DNA of 64,000 nt, taken from positions 372,001-436,000 of the forward strand of contig CAVZAT010000002.1 in the NCBI GenBank assembly GCA_963773335.1. Reading direction: 5' to 3'. Shown in pieces: positions 15,178-24,283 of this stretch (its first letter is position 1; every line of letters begins with the position of its first letter). The stretch comes from UBA4742 sp963773335 (GTDB taxonomy: Bacteria > Actinomycetota > Acidimicrobiia > Acidimicrobiales > Acidimicrobilacustridaceae). Both the position numbers and the translations under genes were made by a program. A model generated the notes under the pieces. The model was given only the letters and a program-made list of their open reading frames with translations, was not told where the DNA came from and ran no database searches.

Positions 15178-15251
15178 TGGAGCTGATGGGACTCGAACCC
15201 ACGACCCCCTGCTTGCAAAGCAGGTGCTCTAGCCATCTGAGCTACAGCCCC
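15178..15251 (-). tRNA. tRNA-Ala (anticodon UGC)
   Basis: The minus strand folds as a complete 74-nt tRNA. The acceptor GGGGCTG pairs with CAGCTCC through one G-U pair, the D-arm begins TAGCTCAGATGG, the anticodon stem CCTGC/GCAGG closes the loop TTTGCAA (anticodon TGC, read as alanine), the T-arm contains GGGTTCGAGTCCC, and the discriminator is A73. CCA is not encoded. Its 3' half is the repeated sequence that bounds the TA cassettes. The 5' part is intact only here, so this is the one functional copy. Confidence 0.93.
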
Positions 15252-15446
15252 GGGGGATGTCGAAGAGGTGCGATGGCCCTTCGGTCATCCGGGGGTGGCC
15301 AGCGTACTGGCCGCCGCGGGTGCAACAGGCCGGGTTCGGACGAGGAGTCGTTCCGCGGTCGTCCCGGGATCTGGGTCGTGACGGCCTGCCGCGGTCCTCG
15401 CGTGCAATTGTCGGGCATGGCCAGCGGGAGTGTGGACGGTCAGGGG

Positions 15447-16058
15447 TCGTCGAGGCCCTTGTAGCGGCGACGCAACGCGAAGCGCTCGGCCGAGGTCACG
15501 GCCGGGCGGCCGCGCAGGCGTCACCAGCGGGTGCGTGCGGCCCAACCCAGCCGCTCGGTCCGCGACTGCCAGGGACCGGCCGACTCCTGGTCATCGGCCA
15601 GGGCATAGGTCTGGCCGGCGGCGGCTCGGATGTCCGGCTCGGGATCGACGGCCGCACGCATCCTGGCCAACCACCACTCCTGTTCGTGGTGCGGACGCTG
15701 CCTGTACACCCGGCGGCGGTGTGCCGCACTCAGCTTGATGCTGCTCAGCGACCCGACGGGCACCGCTGGGTGGTCCACCGTCAGCCGGCGCCACAGGTCG
15801 GCTTCACCAACAGCGTGGTGGCGTGGGCCATCGTGGCCCCCCGGCCCCCGGGTCCGTCGAGGCTGCCCACCAGCGTGGCCACGTGGTGGGCAGCCACAGA
15901 TCGTCGTGGCCCACGTAGGCGATGGTGGACCTGGGGGCCCGAGCCAGGCCTTCATTGTTTGGACCGGACTGGTGACCCTGATGACGATCCAGGTTGTGCC
16001 AATGGACGCGGGCATCGTCGATGGCTTCCTCAGCGAACCGCGAGACCCATCGCTGACC
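15447..16058 (-). pseudogene. Family 2 glycosyltransferase remnant, frameshifted and lacking its N-terminus
   Basis: After the stop of the RmlC-like gene the same frame reads FAEEAIDDARVHWHNLDRHQ, then SGPNNEGLARA and IAYVGHDDLWLP. This corresponds to the GT2 region with the D-D-D/DxD-like metal site (here HDDLWLP). It then switches frame to HVATLVGSLDGPGG and MAHATTLLV, and again to LWRRLTVDHPAVPVGSLSSI and KLSAAHRRRVYRQRPHHEQE. The usual first 50 residues with the IPTYN-type strand are absent. A late frame ends RFALRRRYKGLDDP near 15447. The gene looks decayed next to the tRNA-Ala island. The stretch 15252-15446 shows nothing further. Confidence 0.55.
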
Positions 16059-16061
16059 GTC

Positions 16062-16550
16062 TCACCACCAGCGCCAGGGCACGATCGTCTCGGCCTCGGG
16101 GGACTCATAGGGCAGGTCCAGGGCGTCGGGGCCTTCGTGCTCGTACTGGGACGACGGCATGTTGATGATGTATGCCTCGTCGACCCCGATGTTCTTCCAG
16201 CCGTGGAAGAGGTTGGGCGGGATCACCAGCAGTCCGGGGTTGCGCTCGCTGACCCGGAACTCGTTGACCGACCGGAACGTGGGCGAGTCCTCACGTCCGT
16301 CATAGACCACGATCGACACCAGCCCGCACACCACGAACAGCCGGTCGGTCGAACTCTGGTGCAGGCCCCAGGCCCGGATCCGGCCCGGCAGCGTGGTGGT
16401 GATGTGCACCTGCAGCACCGGCAGGTCGATCTCGGGCCAGGCGGCTCGAGCCACCTCGGCCACCGTGCCGTCCTCATGAGGGACAGGCCGGGTGGGTCGG
16501 AAGCGGAGGCCGTCGATCGGTGTCTGGCGCAACGCTCCCCTGGCGTCCAC
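16062..16550 (-). CDS. dTDP-4-dehydrorhamnose 3,5-epimerase-like cupin (RmlC family)
   Basis: This protein of about 162 residues has an RmlC-type double-stranded beta-helix: IDGLRFRPTRPVPHEDGTVA, then LPVLQVHITTTLPGRIRAWG, LHQSSTDRLFVVCGLVSIVV and NPGLLVIPPNLFHGWKNIG, followed by PSSQYEHEGPDALDLPYES. The H-x-x-S-x-D...G and IPPNLFHGW elements match sugar-nucleotide epimerase-like members, though the catalytic dyad cannot be confirmed by eye. The start is uncertain; GTG 16550 is taken because the upstream codons do not resemble the family. The glycosyltransferase remnant follows in the same frame, so this was once part of a glycan biosynthesis operon. Confidence 0.7.
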   Translation of the reverse strand: MDARGALRQTPIDGLRFRPTRPVPHEDGTVAEVARAAWPEIDLPVLQVHITTTLPGRIRAWGLHQSSTDRLFVVCGLVSIVVYDGREDSPTFRSVNEFRVSERNPGLLVIPPNLFHGWKNIGVDEAYIINMPSSQYEHEGPDALDLPYESPEAETIVPWRWW

Positions 16551-16716
16551 CGCCGAGTGCTTCGGTACCAGGACGTCGTACCCCTCGATCCTCGAGCACG
16601 CCACCGCCAGAGTGTAAACCCCGCCCTGATCTGGTTGCGGCTGACGACTCCAACGCCCAGACTGGCGTCGCCATGGCCTGCCAGCTCGCCACCCGACGTC
16701 GTAGCGCCCGCGCCGG

Positions 16717-18337
16717 GTGAGCGATCCAATCGCATCGCCGAGTCGCCGGGCCGGCGACTCGGGCGACGCACCAAGCGACTTCAGCCAGGCCAGGGCCACC
16801 GACGCGCCCCGACCCCGTCGTCGCACTCGGCCCCTCGGAACCCGCCTGTCATGGCTGTTCGTCGCCTACTTCGTCGGCTTCGCCCTGATGGTGGCGGTGG
16901 CCGTTCCGACGGTGGTTCGGGCCAACGACAAGTTGGCTCGACTTCAAGACACCATCGCCCCCGCCCGGTTGGCTGACCAGGTGCTGGACCAAGCTCTGGT
17001 CGACCAGGAGACCGGCGAGCGCGGCTACATCATCACCAACGACCCCAGCTTCCTGGGTCCCTATCGCAACGGCAAGGCGCAGGTCACCGCCCAGATGGCG
17101 GCGCTCGAGCGCCTCGACCTGCCCGGAATGGCGACCAAGCTGGCGGCTCTGGCTGAGGCCGACAAGGCCTGGCAGGCCCAGGCGGAGAGCGAGATCGCCG
17201 CGCAACAGAGCGGCCACCACGATCTGGCCGTACTGCTGGTGTCGGGCGGCGCCGGTCGGGCCCTGTTCGAGGTGAGCCGCCAGCGCCTCAAGGCTGTGGA
17301 TGCACAAGTGAACCTGGTGTCCAGTTCGTTCCGGGCCCAGCTGCGTCACACGCTGGAGCTGCTGAGCATCATCTTGGCCGCCGGCTTGGTCGGACTGTTG
17401 GTCATGACCGTGACGGGGCTACTGCTGGTGCGCCGCTGGATCGTGACCCCCCTCGGCCAGCTGGTCGGCAGGGTGGGGACCGTGCGCGACGGCCAGCTCT
17501 TCCATCCCATGCCTGAGCTGGACTCGACCGAGCTGGCCGAGCTGGCCAGTTCCGTCGATGCCATGCCGCGTCGAGATCCTCGACCAGCTCCGCGACGCCA
17601 TCCATTCGCGCGAAGCGCTCGAACAGCAGGGCCCGATGGTCTTGCAGCTCCGCGACAACCTGGCCGCTGACGAGGTGGAGATCCCGCCAGGCCTGCACGT
17701 CGTGGCCCGCATGGAACCGGCCGAAGGCTTCCTGGCCGGTGACTTCTACGACCTGCGGGCCTTCGATGACGGGCGGCTCGGAGTCGTGGTGGTCGACGTG
17801 GCCGGCCACGGCGCCCGTCCCGGCGTGCTGGCTGCGCAGATAAAGCACCTCATGAGCGCAGCCTGGGAGGTCGAGCCCGACGACCCGGCCGCGGCCCTGG
17901 GCTGGATGGCCGGCCGCCTGGGTGACACCGGCGACCTGTTCGCCACCGCAGCGGCGGTGATCATCGATCCTCGGGCCGGCCAGCTCCGGGTGGCCAACGC
18001 CGCCCACCCGGCTGTGCTGGTGACGGGTGGCGACGAGCTGGTACGCGTCGGGCCGACCGGCCCCCTCATCGGGCCGTTCAAAGCGAGCTGGTCTTCGGTG
18101 ACCGTCGACCTGGCTCCCGACGCCATGGTCGTGGTCCACACCGATGGCCTGACCGAGGCCCGGGCACCCGATGGCCACGAGTTCGGACAGGACCGCCTCG
18201 AGCAGATCCTCGTGGACCACCCTGATGCCGACGCGGCGATGGAGGCCATCGCCGCGCAGCTCGGCGCCTTCCGCGACCGGCGCCTCGACGATGATCTCAC
18301 CATCGCCATCGTGGCCCGCCGACCCACCGATGGCTGA
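16717..18337 (+). CDS. Membrane sensor serine phosphatase (CHASE3-HAMP-SpoIIE/RsbU type), one frameshift
   Basis: Order of parts: a basic N-terminus, membrane segment about 46-68, an extracytoplasmic CHASE3-like helical domain (LVDQETGERGYIITNDPSFL), a second membrane segment about 213-236, and HAMP (RRWIVTPLGQLVGRVGTV). After a base slip near 17565 the PP2C/SpoIIE phosphatase follows (LHVVARMEPAEGFLAGDFYD with the first metal Asp, VVVVDVAGHGARPGVLAAQI with the second, and DDDLTIAIVARR at the end). Such proteins dephosphorylate anti-anti-sigma factors in partner-switching control of stress sigma factors. No anti-sigma partner is encoded nearby. GTG 16717 is the first plausible start; the RmlC-like gene is divergent. 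The recQ gene begins 22 bp downstream. Confidence 0.82.
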
Positions 18338-18358
18338 GTCGCCAGCGCCGGACCGCGG

Positions 18359-20414
18359 GTGGACGAGGCCACCGCCGACGCCCACCTCGATCGGATCCTG
18401 GAGGCCATGGCCGGGCCGGGGGCCTCGGCCCGGACGGGCCAACGCGGAGGCGGTCCGGGCCCTCGTCGTCGCCCGGGGACGGGTGCTGGTCGTGCAGGCC
18501 ACAGGGTGGGGCAAGTCGGCCGTGTACTGGGCGGCGACCTGGGCCCTGCGCGCCGCCGGGCCGGGCCCACGCTCGTCGTGTCGCCGCTGCTGGCGCTCAT
18601 GCGCGACCAGGTGACGCCGCTGCGCCGTGCCGGCCTGCGCCGCCGCCACCATCAACTCCACCAACCCCGAGGAGTGGGACGACGTGCGCCCAGCTGTGCG
18701 ACCGGCCAGCTGGACGTGTTGCTGGTCTCGCCGGAGCGGCTCGCCAATCCCGTCGTTCACCGCGCAGCTCGGCACTGCTCGCCACGATCGGCCTGATCGT
18801 GATCGATGAGGCGCACTGCATCTCCGACTGGGGCTTCGACTTCCGCCCCGACTACCAGCGCCTGCCGCGGTCCTGCTGGCGCCGGCTCGGCCATGCCGGT
18901 GCTGGCGACGACGGCCACCGCCAACCGACGGGTCACCGTCGACGTGGCCGCCCAGCTCGGCCCCGACACACTCATAATCCGGGGCTCGCTGGCCCGCGCC
19001 TCCTGCGCCTGGCCGTGGTGCCGGGGCTGGACGCGCTCGAGCGCTGCGCGTGGGTCGCCGGGGCCTTGACCCGACCTGGGCGTCCGGCATCGTCTACGCC
19101 CTGACGGTGGCCGAGACGGAGCGCCTCGCTGCGTTCCTGCGCTCAGCAGGTCACGACGTCGCGGCCTACACCGGCGCGCTGGAGGCCGCCGCGCGCCAGG
19201 CCATCGAGGGCGGCTGCGGCGAACGAGCTCAAGGTCGTCGTGGCCACCTCCGCGCTGGGGATGGGCTACGACAAGGCGGACCTCGCGTTCTGCATCCACG
19301 TCGGCTGCCCGTCGTCGCCCGTCGCGAAGTACCAGCAGGTCGGCCGCGCCGGGCGGGCGATGGAGGACGCCGTCGGCCGTCCTGCTCCCGGCCGAGACCG
19401 ACGAGCCGCTCTGTGGGGGTACTTCGCCACCGCCAGCATGCCCGATCCGGACCACGCCGCCGCGGTGCTGGCCGTGCTGGACGAGGGACCGTCCACGGTG
19501 CCGATCGAGGCGGCCACCGGCATCCGGCGAGGCCGGCTCGAGTCACTGCTCAAGATCATGGCGGTCGACGGGGCCACGGCGCGGGCCGAGGCCGGGTGGA
19601 TCGCCACCGGCGCGGGATGGTCGTTCGACGCGCGCGCAAGTACGATGCCCTGGTCGCGGCGCGCGCCGCCGAGGCCGAGCTCATGGGAGCCTATGCGGCG
19701 GGTCAGGGCTGTCTGATGGAGTACCTCCAGCGGGCCCTCGACGATGACGACCCCGGACCCTGCGGGCGGTGCTCGGTGTGCACCGGCGCGCTCCCGGTTC
19801 CGGGGCGTGACCCGTCGGCGCACGCGGTGGCTGCGGCCCGTTCCTACGTGCGGGGCCAGGACGTGATCCTCGAGCCCCGCAAGCTGTGGCCCGCAGGGCT
19901 CGATGGGCGCCGGGGCCGCATCCGGCCGCCCGGTTCGCCGGGCCGGGCCCTGGCCTATGCCGACGACCCGGGCTGGACCGACGAGCTGGCCGCGTTCCAT
20001 GCCGGCGACGAACCGGTGAGCGACGAGCTGGTGGCCGGCCTGGTCGAGGTGCTGCGGCGCTTCAAGGTGGTGTGGCCCGAGCGACCGGTGGCGGTGGTGG
20101 CCATGGCGTCGCGCTCGCATCCCCGTCGGGTGGCGGCGGTGGCTCGACGCATCGGCGAGGTGGGCAAGCTCCCGGTGATCGAGCCGTTCGACTGGCACGG
20201 TCCGGCGGCTCCCAGCGACGCCGCTTCGGGCGCTCGGGCTCGCGGCCTGTTGGCATCGCTGCGGCTCCGCGACGGCGTGGCCATCCCCCCCGGTCCCGTG
20301 CTGCTGGTGGACGACACCACCCGCACGGGTTGGACCCTGACCGTGGCCGCCGACCTGCTGGTCGACGCCGGGGCCGGCGCGGTGTGGCCGCTGGTGGTGC
20401 ACCGACTGCCCTGA
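18359..20414 (+). pseudogene. recQ: RecQ-family DNA helicase with C-terminal phosphoribosyltransferase domain, about ten frameshifts
   Basis: All RecQ parts are present but scattered over three frames: LVVQATGWGKSAVYWAATWA (motif I), TLVVSPLLALMRDQVTPLRR (Ia), LIVIDEAHCISDWGFDFRPD (motif II with DEAH), MPVLATTATANRRV (III), and VVVATSALGMGYDKADLAFC with YQQVGRAGR (V-VI). A Cys cluster (CLMEYLQRALDD, then CGRCSVC) could bind zinc. The C-terminal VLLVDDTTRTGWTLTVAADL is a PRPP-binding loop, as in long actinobacterial RecQ proteins of about 700 residues. Start GTG 18359. Unwinding of DNA during recombination repair is the family role. The density of breaks is far above that of neighbouring genes, indicating either a dead gene or a badly sequenced stretch. 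Confidence 0.75.
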
Positions 20415-20523
20415 TCCGACACCTCGATTCGACCGGGCGTCGACTCCCGGGGTCCGGACACAACGATGGACCGAGATGATGCCGCGGCTCCGCTTCGCCG
20501 CCCGGGTCGGTAGCCTCGGGCGC

Positions 20524-22487
20524 ATGGAGCCCGGGGGAGCTTCGGTGGTGGCCGTACCGGCCGACGCCGACGACGAGACGATCGAGCGAGCCGTCCACCG
20601 CAGCGCAGTGGTGCCGCTGTTGGCCGCGCTGGCCCAGACCACGGGCGATCTGTCGCTGCTGCGCGAGGACCTGCGTCCCGATCCCGCCGAGATGCGAAAC
20701 CCCGACGGCGGCCTGACCCCCGACCAACGTGCCGCCGGGCTGGAGGTGGCGCTCGAGACGCTCCTCGCCCTACGCGACGCGGCCCGCGGCGGCGCCACAC
20801 GAGGTGAGGGCGGCGAACCGTCGCGTCCCCACCGACGCCGAGCTGCGCCCGCTGATGGACTTCCTGACCGGCGAGCACCCGTCCGACGACTACCTGGCCC
20901 TGCTGCACGAGGAGCTGGGCACCTCCGGCGCCGACGAGCGGGCCCCCGACTGGCGCGCCGACCAGCTCGACCCGGATCGATCGATGCGGGTGGTGGTGAT
21001 CGGCGCCGGCATGTCCGGGCTGCTGGCCGCCCACCGCCTCGATCAGGCCGGCATCGACCATGTCATCATCGAGAAGAACGCCGAGGTGGGCGGGACCTGG
21101 CTGGAGAACGTCTACCCGGGTTGTCGGGTCGACGTGCCGAACCACCTCTACAGCTACTCGTTCGCGCAGCGGCGCGACTGGCCCCAGCACTTCAGCACCC
21201 AGTCCACCCTGCTCGACTACTTCCGCTCGTTCGCGCGAGGACTACGACCTGCGCGACCACATCCGCTTCTCCACCGAGGTCACCTCGTGTGGCTTCGACG
21301 ACGCCTCGGGTCGCTGGCAGGTGGCCCTGGCCACCCCTGATGGCGGCACCGAAACCTTGGTGGTCGACGCCGTCATCTCCGCGGTGGGCCAGCTCAACCG
21401 GCCCAAGATGCCGGCCATCGAGGGTCGCGAGTCCTTCGCCGGGCCGTCGTTCCACTCCGCCCGCTGGGACGACTCGGTCAAGCTCGACAATCAGCGGGTG
21501 GCCGTCATCGGGACCGGGGCCAGTGCCATCCAGCTCATCCCGGAGGTGGCCGACCGAGCCGAGGAGCTGCTGGTCTTCCAGCGCACCCCCAACTGGTTCG
21601 TCCCCGCCCCCGACTATCACGCCACCCTGTCCGACGACACCCACTGGCTGATGGATCACGTGCCGAACTACAGCCAGTGGTACCGGTTCTGGCTGTTCTG
21701 GCGTCTGTCGGAGGGCATCCTGTCCGCGGCCGAGGTGGAGCCGGGATGGTCCGGCGACCCCCGCGCCGTGGGCGCCCGCAGCGACGAGCTGCGCCAGCTG
21801 CTCACCATGTACCTCGAGTTCACCTTCGGTGACGACCCCGAGTTGCTGGCCCAAGTGGTGCCCCAGTACCCGCCGCTGGCCAAGCGCATGCTGCTCGACA
21901 ACGGCGTCTGGCCGAACACGCTCAAGCGCGACGACGTCCAGTTGATCACCGACCCGATCGACCGCATCAACGCCGAGGGGGTGGTCACCGCCGACGGCCG
22001 GACCCACCCGGTCGACGTCATCATCTACGCCACCGGGTTCGAAGCGTCGAAGTTCCTGATGCCGATGCAGGTGCGCGGACGCGATGGCGCCGACCTGCAC
22101 GAGCGCTGGGCCGAGGACCCCCATGCGTACCTGGGCATCACCGTGCCCGGCTTCCCCAACCTGTTCTGCCTGTACGGGCCCAACACGAACCTGGTGGCCA
22201 ACGGCAGCATCATCTTCTTCTCCGAATGCGAGGTTCGCTACACGCTGGGATGCCTCCGCCTGCTGCTCGAGACCGGGCACCAGTGGCTCGACTGCAAGCC
22301 GGACGTGTACGAGGCCTACGGGGAGTGGGTGGATGTCGGCAACGCCAACATGGCCTGGGGCGCGTCGGATGTGAACAGCTGGTACAAGAACCCGGCCGGG
22401 AAGGTCACGCAGAACTGGCCGACCTCCCTGCTCGAGTTCTGGTCGCGGACGTGCCAGCCCGACCCGGACGACTACACCTGGTCCTGA
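20524..22487 (+). CDS. FAD-dependent Baeyer-Villiger-type monooxygenase with N-terminal helical extension, two frameshifts
   Basis: Residues 1-130 form a helical extension (DETIERAVHRSAVVPLLAAL, then LRPLMDFLTGEHPSDDYLAL) seen in long flavin monooxygenases. Then come the FAD-binding VVVIGAGMSGLLAAHRL, VGGTWLENVYPGCRVDVPNH, the fingerprint F-A-G-P-S-F-H-S-A-R-W-D, the NADPH-binding VAVIGTGASAIQLIP, and PNLFCLYGPNTNLVANGS near the end. Base slips near 20805 and 21232 move the frame; the remainder from 21240 to the stop is continuous. Length about 650 residues. It probably inserts oxygen into a ketone; the substrate is unknown. It is similar in type to the monooxygenase at 9.3-11.2 kb but not a close copy. 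Confidence 0.85.
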
Positions 22488-22516
22488 CCCATCCGCAGGC
22501 AGAGGGAGAACGGACC

Positions 22517-23101
22517 TCAGGGGGTCGCGTCAACCGGTTCCGGCTTGGCCGCGTCCACCTGGGTGGGGTCATAGGCGATGACCGGCGGGTCGGTGCCGAA
22601 CAGATCGAGCGTGTGCAGGAAGCGGTGCAGACCCATGGTGTTGGCGCAGACGAAGCCGAGCTCCACGATCTGCGCGGCGGTGAACACCTCGGCCAGGCGC
22701 CCGTAGAACTCGGCGTCGATGGCGTGGTGGTCGGCCGACAGCAGGTCCAGGAACTCGACGGCCATGACCTCCTGGTCGGTGAGGTCGCCCCGGACCGGTG
22801 CCAGCAGGCAGGCCACGTCGTCGTCAGTGATCGAGTCGTGCTTGCGCGATTGCATGCAAGGCTGGCACTCGCCCAGCTGGGCGCTGCGGATGCGGATGAG
22901 CTCCAGGATCCGCCCGCCCAGCAGCGTGCCCCGGCCCCCGCCGGTCCGAGCCTGGTGGACCCCGGCCAGCTGGGCGCTGCGGTAGGCGAAGATCTGCAAC
23001 GGGACCTGCGTCGAGTACAGGCCGTCGCCGAATCCCTCAGTGATGATCTCGTTGGACTCCGGGCTGAGCTGGTCGAGTGGGATCGGTTCGATCCGAGGCA
23101 T
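22517..23101 (-). CDS. CMD/AhpD-like family protein with a CxxC motif
   Basis: This 194-residue all-alpha protein carries the AhpD-type active-site region RSAQLGECQPCMQSRKH, with Cys-x2-Cys and a following His-like position, preceded by the usual VHQARTGGGRGTLLGGRILE. The family includes thiol-dependent peroxidases and uncharacterised carboxymuconolactone-decarboxylase-like proteins. ATG 23101 is chosen over an upstream ATG because GGGGGAAG lies 5 nt before it. It is convergent with the monooxygenase gene, with stops 29 bp apart. A peroxide- or quinone-linked role is an inference. Confidence 0.8.
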   Translation of the reverse strand: MPRIEPIPLDQLSPESNEIITEGFGDGLYSTQVPLQIFAYRSAQLAGVHQARTGGGRGTLLGGRILELIRIRSAQLGECQPCMQSRKHDSITDDDVACLLAPVRGDLTDQEVMAVEFLDLLSADHHAIDAEFYGRLAEVFTAAQIVELGFVCANTMGLHRFLHTLDLFGTDPPVIAYDPTQVDAAKPEPVDATP

Positions 23102-23301
23102 CTGGCTTCCCCCTGCGGCGCGGACGTGCAACGGGTCGACTCTAGGACGATCGATGGCGGAATGCTGACGTCGGCGTCAGGTTTGGGGCGTGGACGCCGG
23201 AGCCGGCGAAGCGGACACGCCCATGACCCCGCGGGTGGTGTGATCCACTCCTAGCATGGGGTCCCGCCGGCGGTGCCGGCCCCGCGTGCAGGGAGTGGCT
23301 C

Positions 23302-23625
23302 ATGACCATGGTGATCGAACCCGTCGCTTCTCGGGTCACGCCGCGTCGGCCCGACGTCGACGAGCTGATCATCGCCGAACCCATCAGCGACGAGGAGCTG
23401 GCCACCCTGGCGCTGGCGGCTGATCCCGACGCCCCCCTTCCGCCGGACTCGGTGCCGTGGGGCGCGGGTGGCAACGGCCTGCTCCCCGACTGGTACATGC
23501 CCGGGCCGGTGGCGCGTCGCCGCGGCGGCTGGCGCGCCGTGGTGGCGCTGGCCGTGGTGATCGGCCTGGTGGCCATCAACGCCGCCGGTCTGTGCATCAC
23601 CTACGGTCACCTGGTGATCGCCTGA
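23302..23625 (+). CDS. Small single-span membrane protein of unknown function
   Basis: This 107-residue protein has an acidic cytoplasmic N-terminus (DELIIAEPISDEELATLALA), a short motif PWGAGGNGLLPDWYMPGP, an Arg cluster (ARRRGGWR) and one membrane segment at about 82-102 (AVVALAVVIGLVAINAAGLC). The positive cluster before the segment places the N-terminus inside. No known domain is recognised. A good ribosome site (AGGGAG) precedes the ATG. The flavodoxin-like gene follows 18 bp downstream and is probably co-transcribed. Confidence 0.7.
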   Translation: MTMVIEPVASRVTPRRPDVDELIIAEPISDEELATLALAADPDAPLPPDSVPWGAGGNGLLPDWYMPGPVARRRGGWRAVVALAVVIGLVAINAAGLCITYGHLVIA

Positions 23626-23643
23626 GCGTGCCACGCTGAGCCG

Positions 23644-24096
23644 GTGCCGACCCTGCTGATCGTCCACCACACACCGTCACCGGGAACCCAGGACCTGCTC
23701 GAATCGGTCCGCTCGGGGGCGTCGGATCCCCAGATCGTCGGCGTCGACGTCGTGGTCCGCCCCGCGCTGTCCGCTACAGCCAGCGACGTGCTCGACGCCG
23801 ACGGATACCTGCTGGGCACGCCGGCCAACCTCGGGTACATGTCGGGCGCACTCAAGCACTTCTTCGACCAGATCTACTACCCGTGCCTGGACGCAACGGT
23901 GGGACGGTCGTACGGGCTCTACGTCCATGGCAACACCGACACCGGCGGCGCGGTGCGCGCCGTCGAGATGGTGACCACCGGCCTGCAGTGGCGGCTGGCT
24001 CAGCCGGCGCTGTCGGTCATCGGCGATCCGGGGAGGCCCGAGCGTGACGCGGCCTGGGAGCTCGGTGCCGCCCTGGCTGCCGGTCTGGTTGCCTGA
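23644..24096 (+). CDS. Flavodoxin-like / NAD(P)H-dependent oxidoreductase family protein
   Basis: This 150-residue flavodoxin-fold protein starts with the strand LLIVHHTPSPGTQDLLESV, whose loop binds the FMN phosphate. It continues with DGYLLGTPANLGYMSGALKH then FFDQIYYP, the FMN-ring loop conserved in WrbA/NQO-like proteins, and YGLYVHGNTDTGGAVRAVE. Start GTG 23644. It likely carries FMN and accepts electrons from NAD(P)H; the partner is not apparent. It lies in a run of plus-strand redox genes that includes two luciferase-like oxidoreductases. Confidence 0.78.
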   Translation: MPTLLIVHHTPSPGTQDLLESVRSGASDPQIVGVDVVVRPALSATASDVLDADGYLLGTPANLGYMSGALKHFFDQIYYPCLDATVGRSYGLYVHGNTDTGGAVRAVEMVTTGLQWRLAQPALSVIGDPGRPERDAAWELGAALAAGLVA

Positions 24097-24132
24097 GCGC
24101 CGCGATCCGCGGAACGCACCCGGGGTGGAACT

Positions 24133-24171
24133 TGTCAGCCGAGCGACGCCGATGCGATCGCTGGGCTGACA
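24133..24171. terminator. Strong stem-loop between the flavodoxin-like and luciferase-like genes
   Basis: TGTCAGCC (24133-24140) and GGCTGACA (24164-24171) pair perfectly. After one G-G mismatch, AGCGA pairs with TCGCT around an 11-nt loop, giving 13 base pairs. It lies 37 bp past the flavodoxin-like stop, so a terminator is the first guess, but there is no T-tract. A structured leader for the next gene or an IS-free repeat unit is also possible. Confidence 0.5.
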
Positions 24172-24283
24172 GGAAGTGCGAAGTAGGGGGAGGGATGGAA
24201 GATCGTGGGAGTCGGCGGTGTTGGCGTGACCATGACCTCCGCCGCCGGCTGATCGGGCTCCCACCCTGTCTGTCCCGCTGTCG

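Larger units (their letters stand above)
11614..15251. mobile_element. Tandem array of three toxin-antitoxin cassettes accreted at tRNA-Ala
   Basis: An intact tRNA-Ala(UGC) gene on the minus strand (15178-15251) is preceded on its 3' side by three copies of its 3' half (11614, 12807, 13877). They divide 3.6 kb into cassettes of about 1193, 1070 and 1300 bp. Each cassette contains exactly one TA pair: DUF1778/GNAT (+), HigB/HigA (+), XRE/nucleotidyltransferase (-). Each repeat is followed on its right by a conserved block of about 200 bp ending in paired TGGCTACGT motifs. No integrase, transposase or replication gene is present. Tyrosine recombinases are known to use tRNA 3' halves as attB; tandem accretion and mobilisation in trans are inferences. 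Confidence 0.8.
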
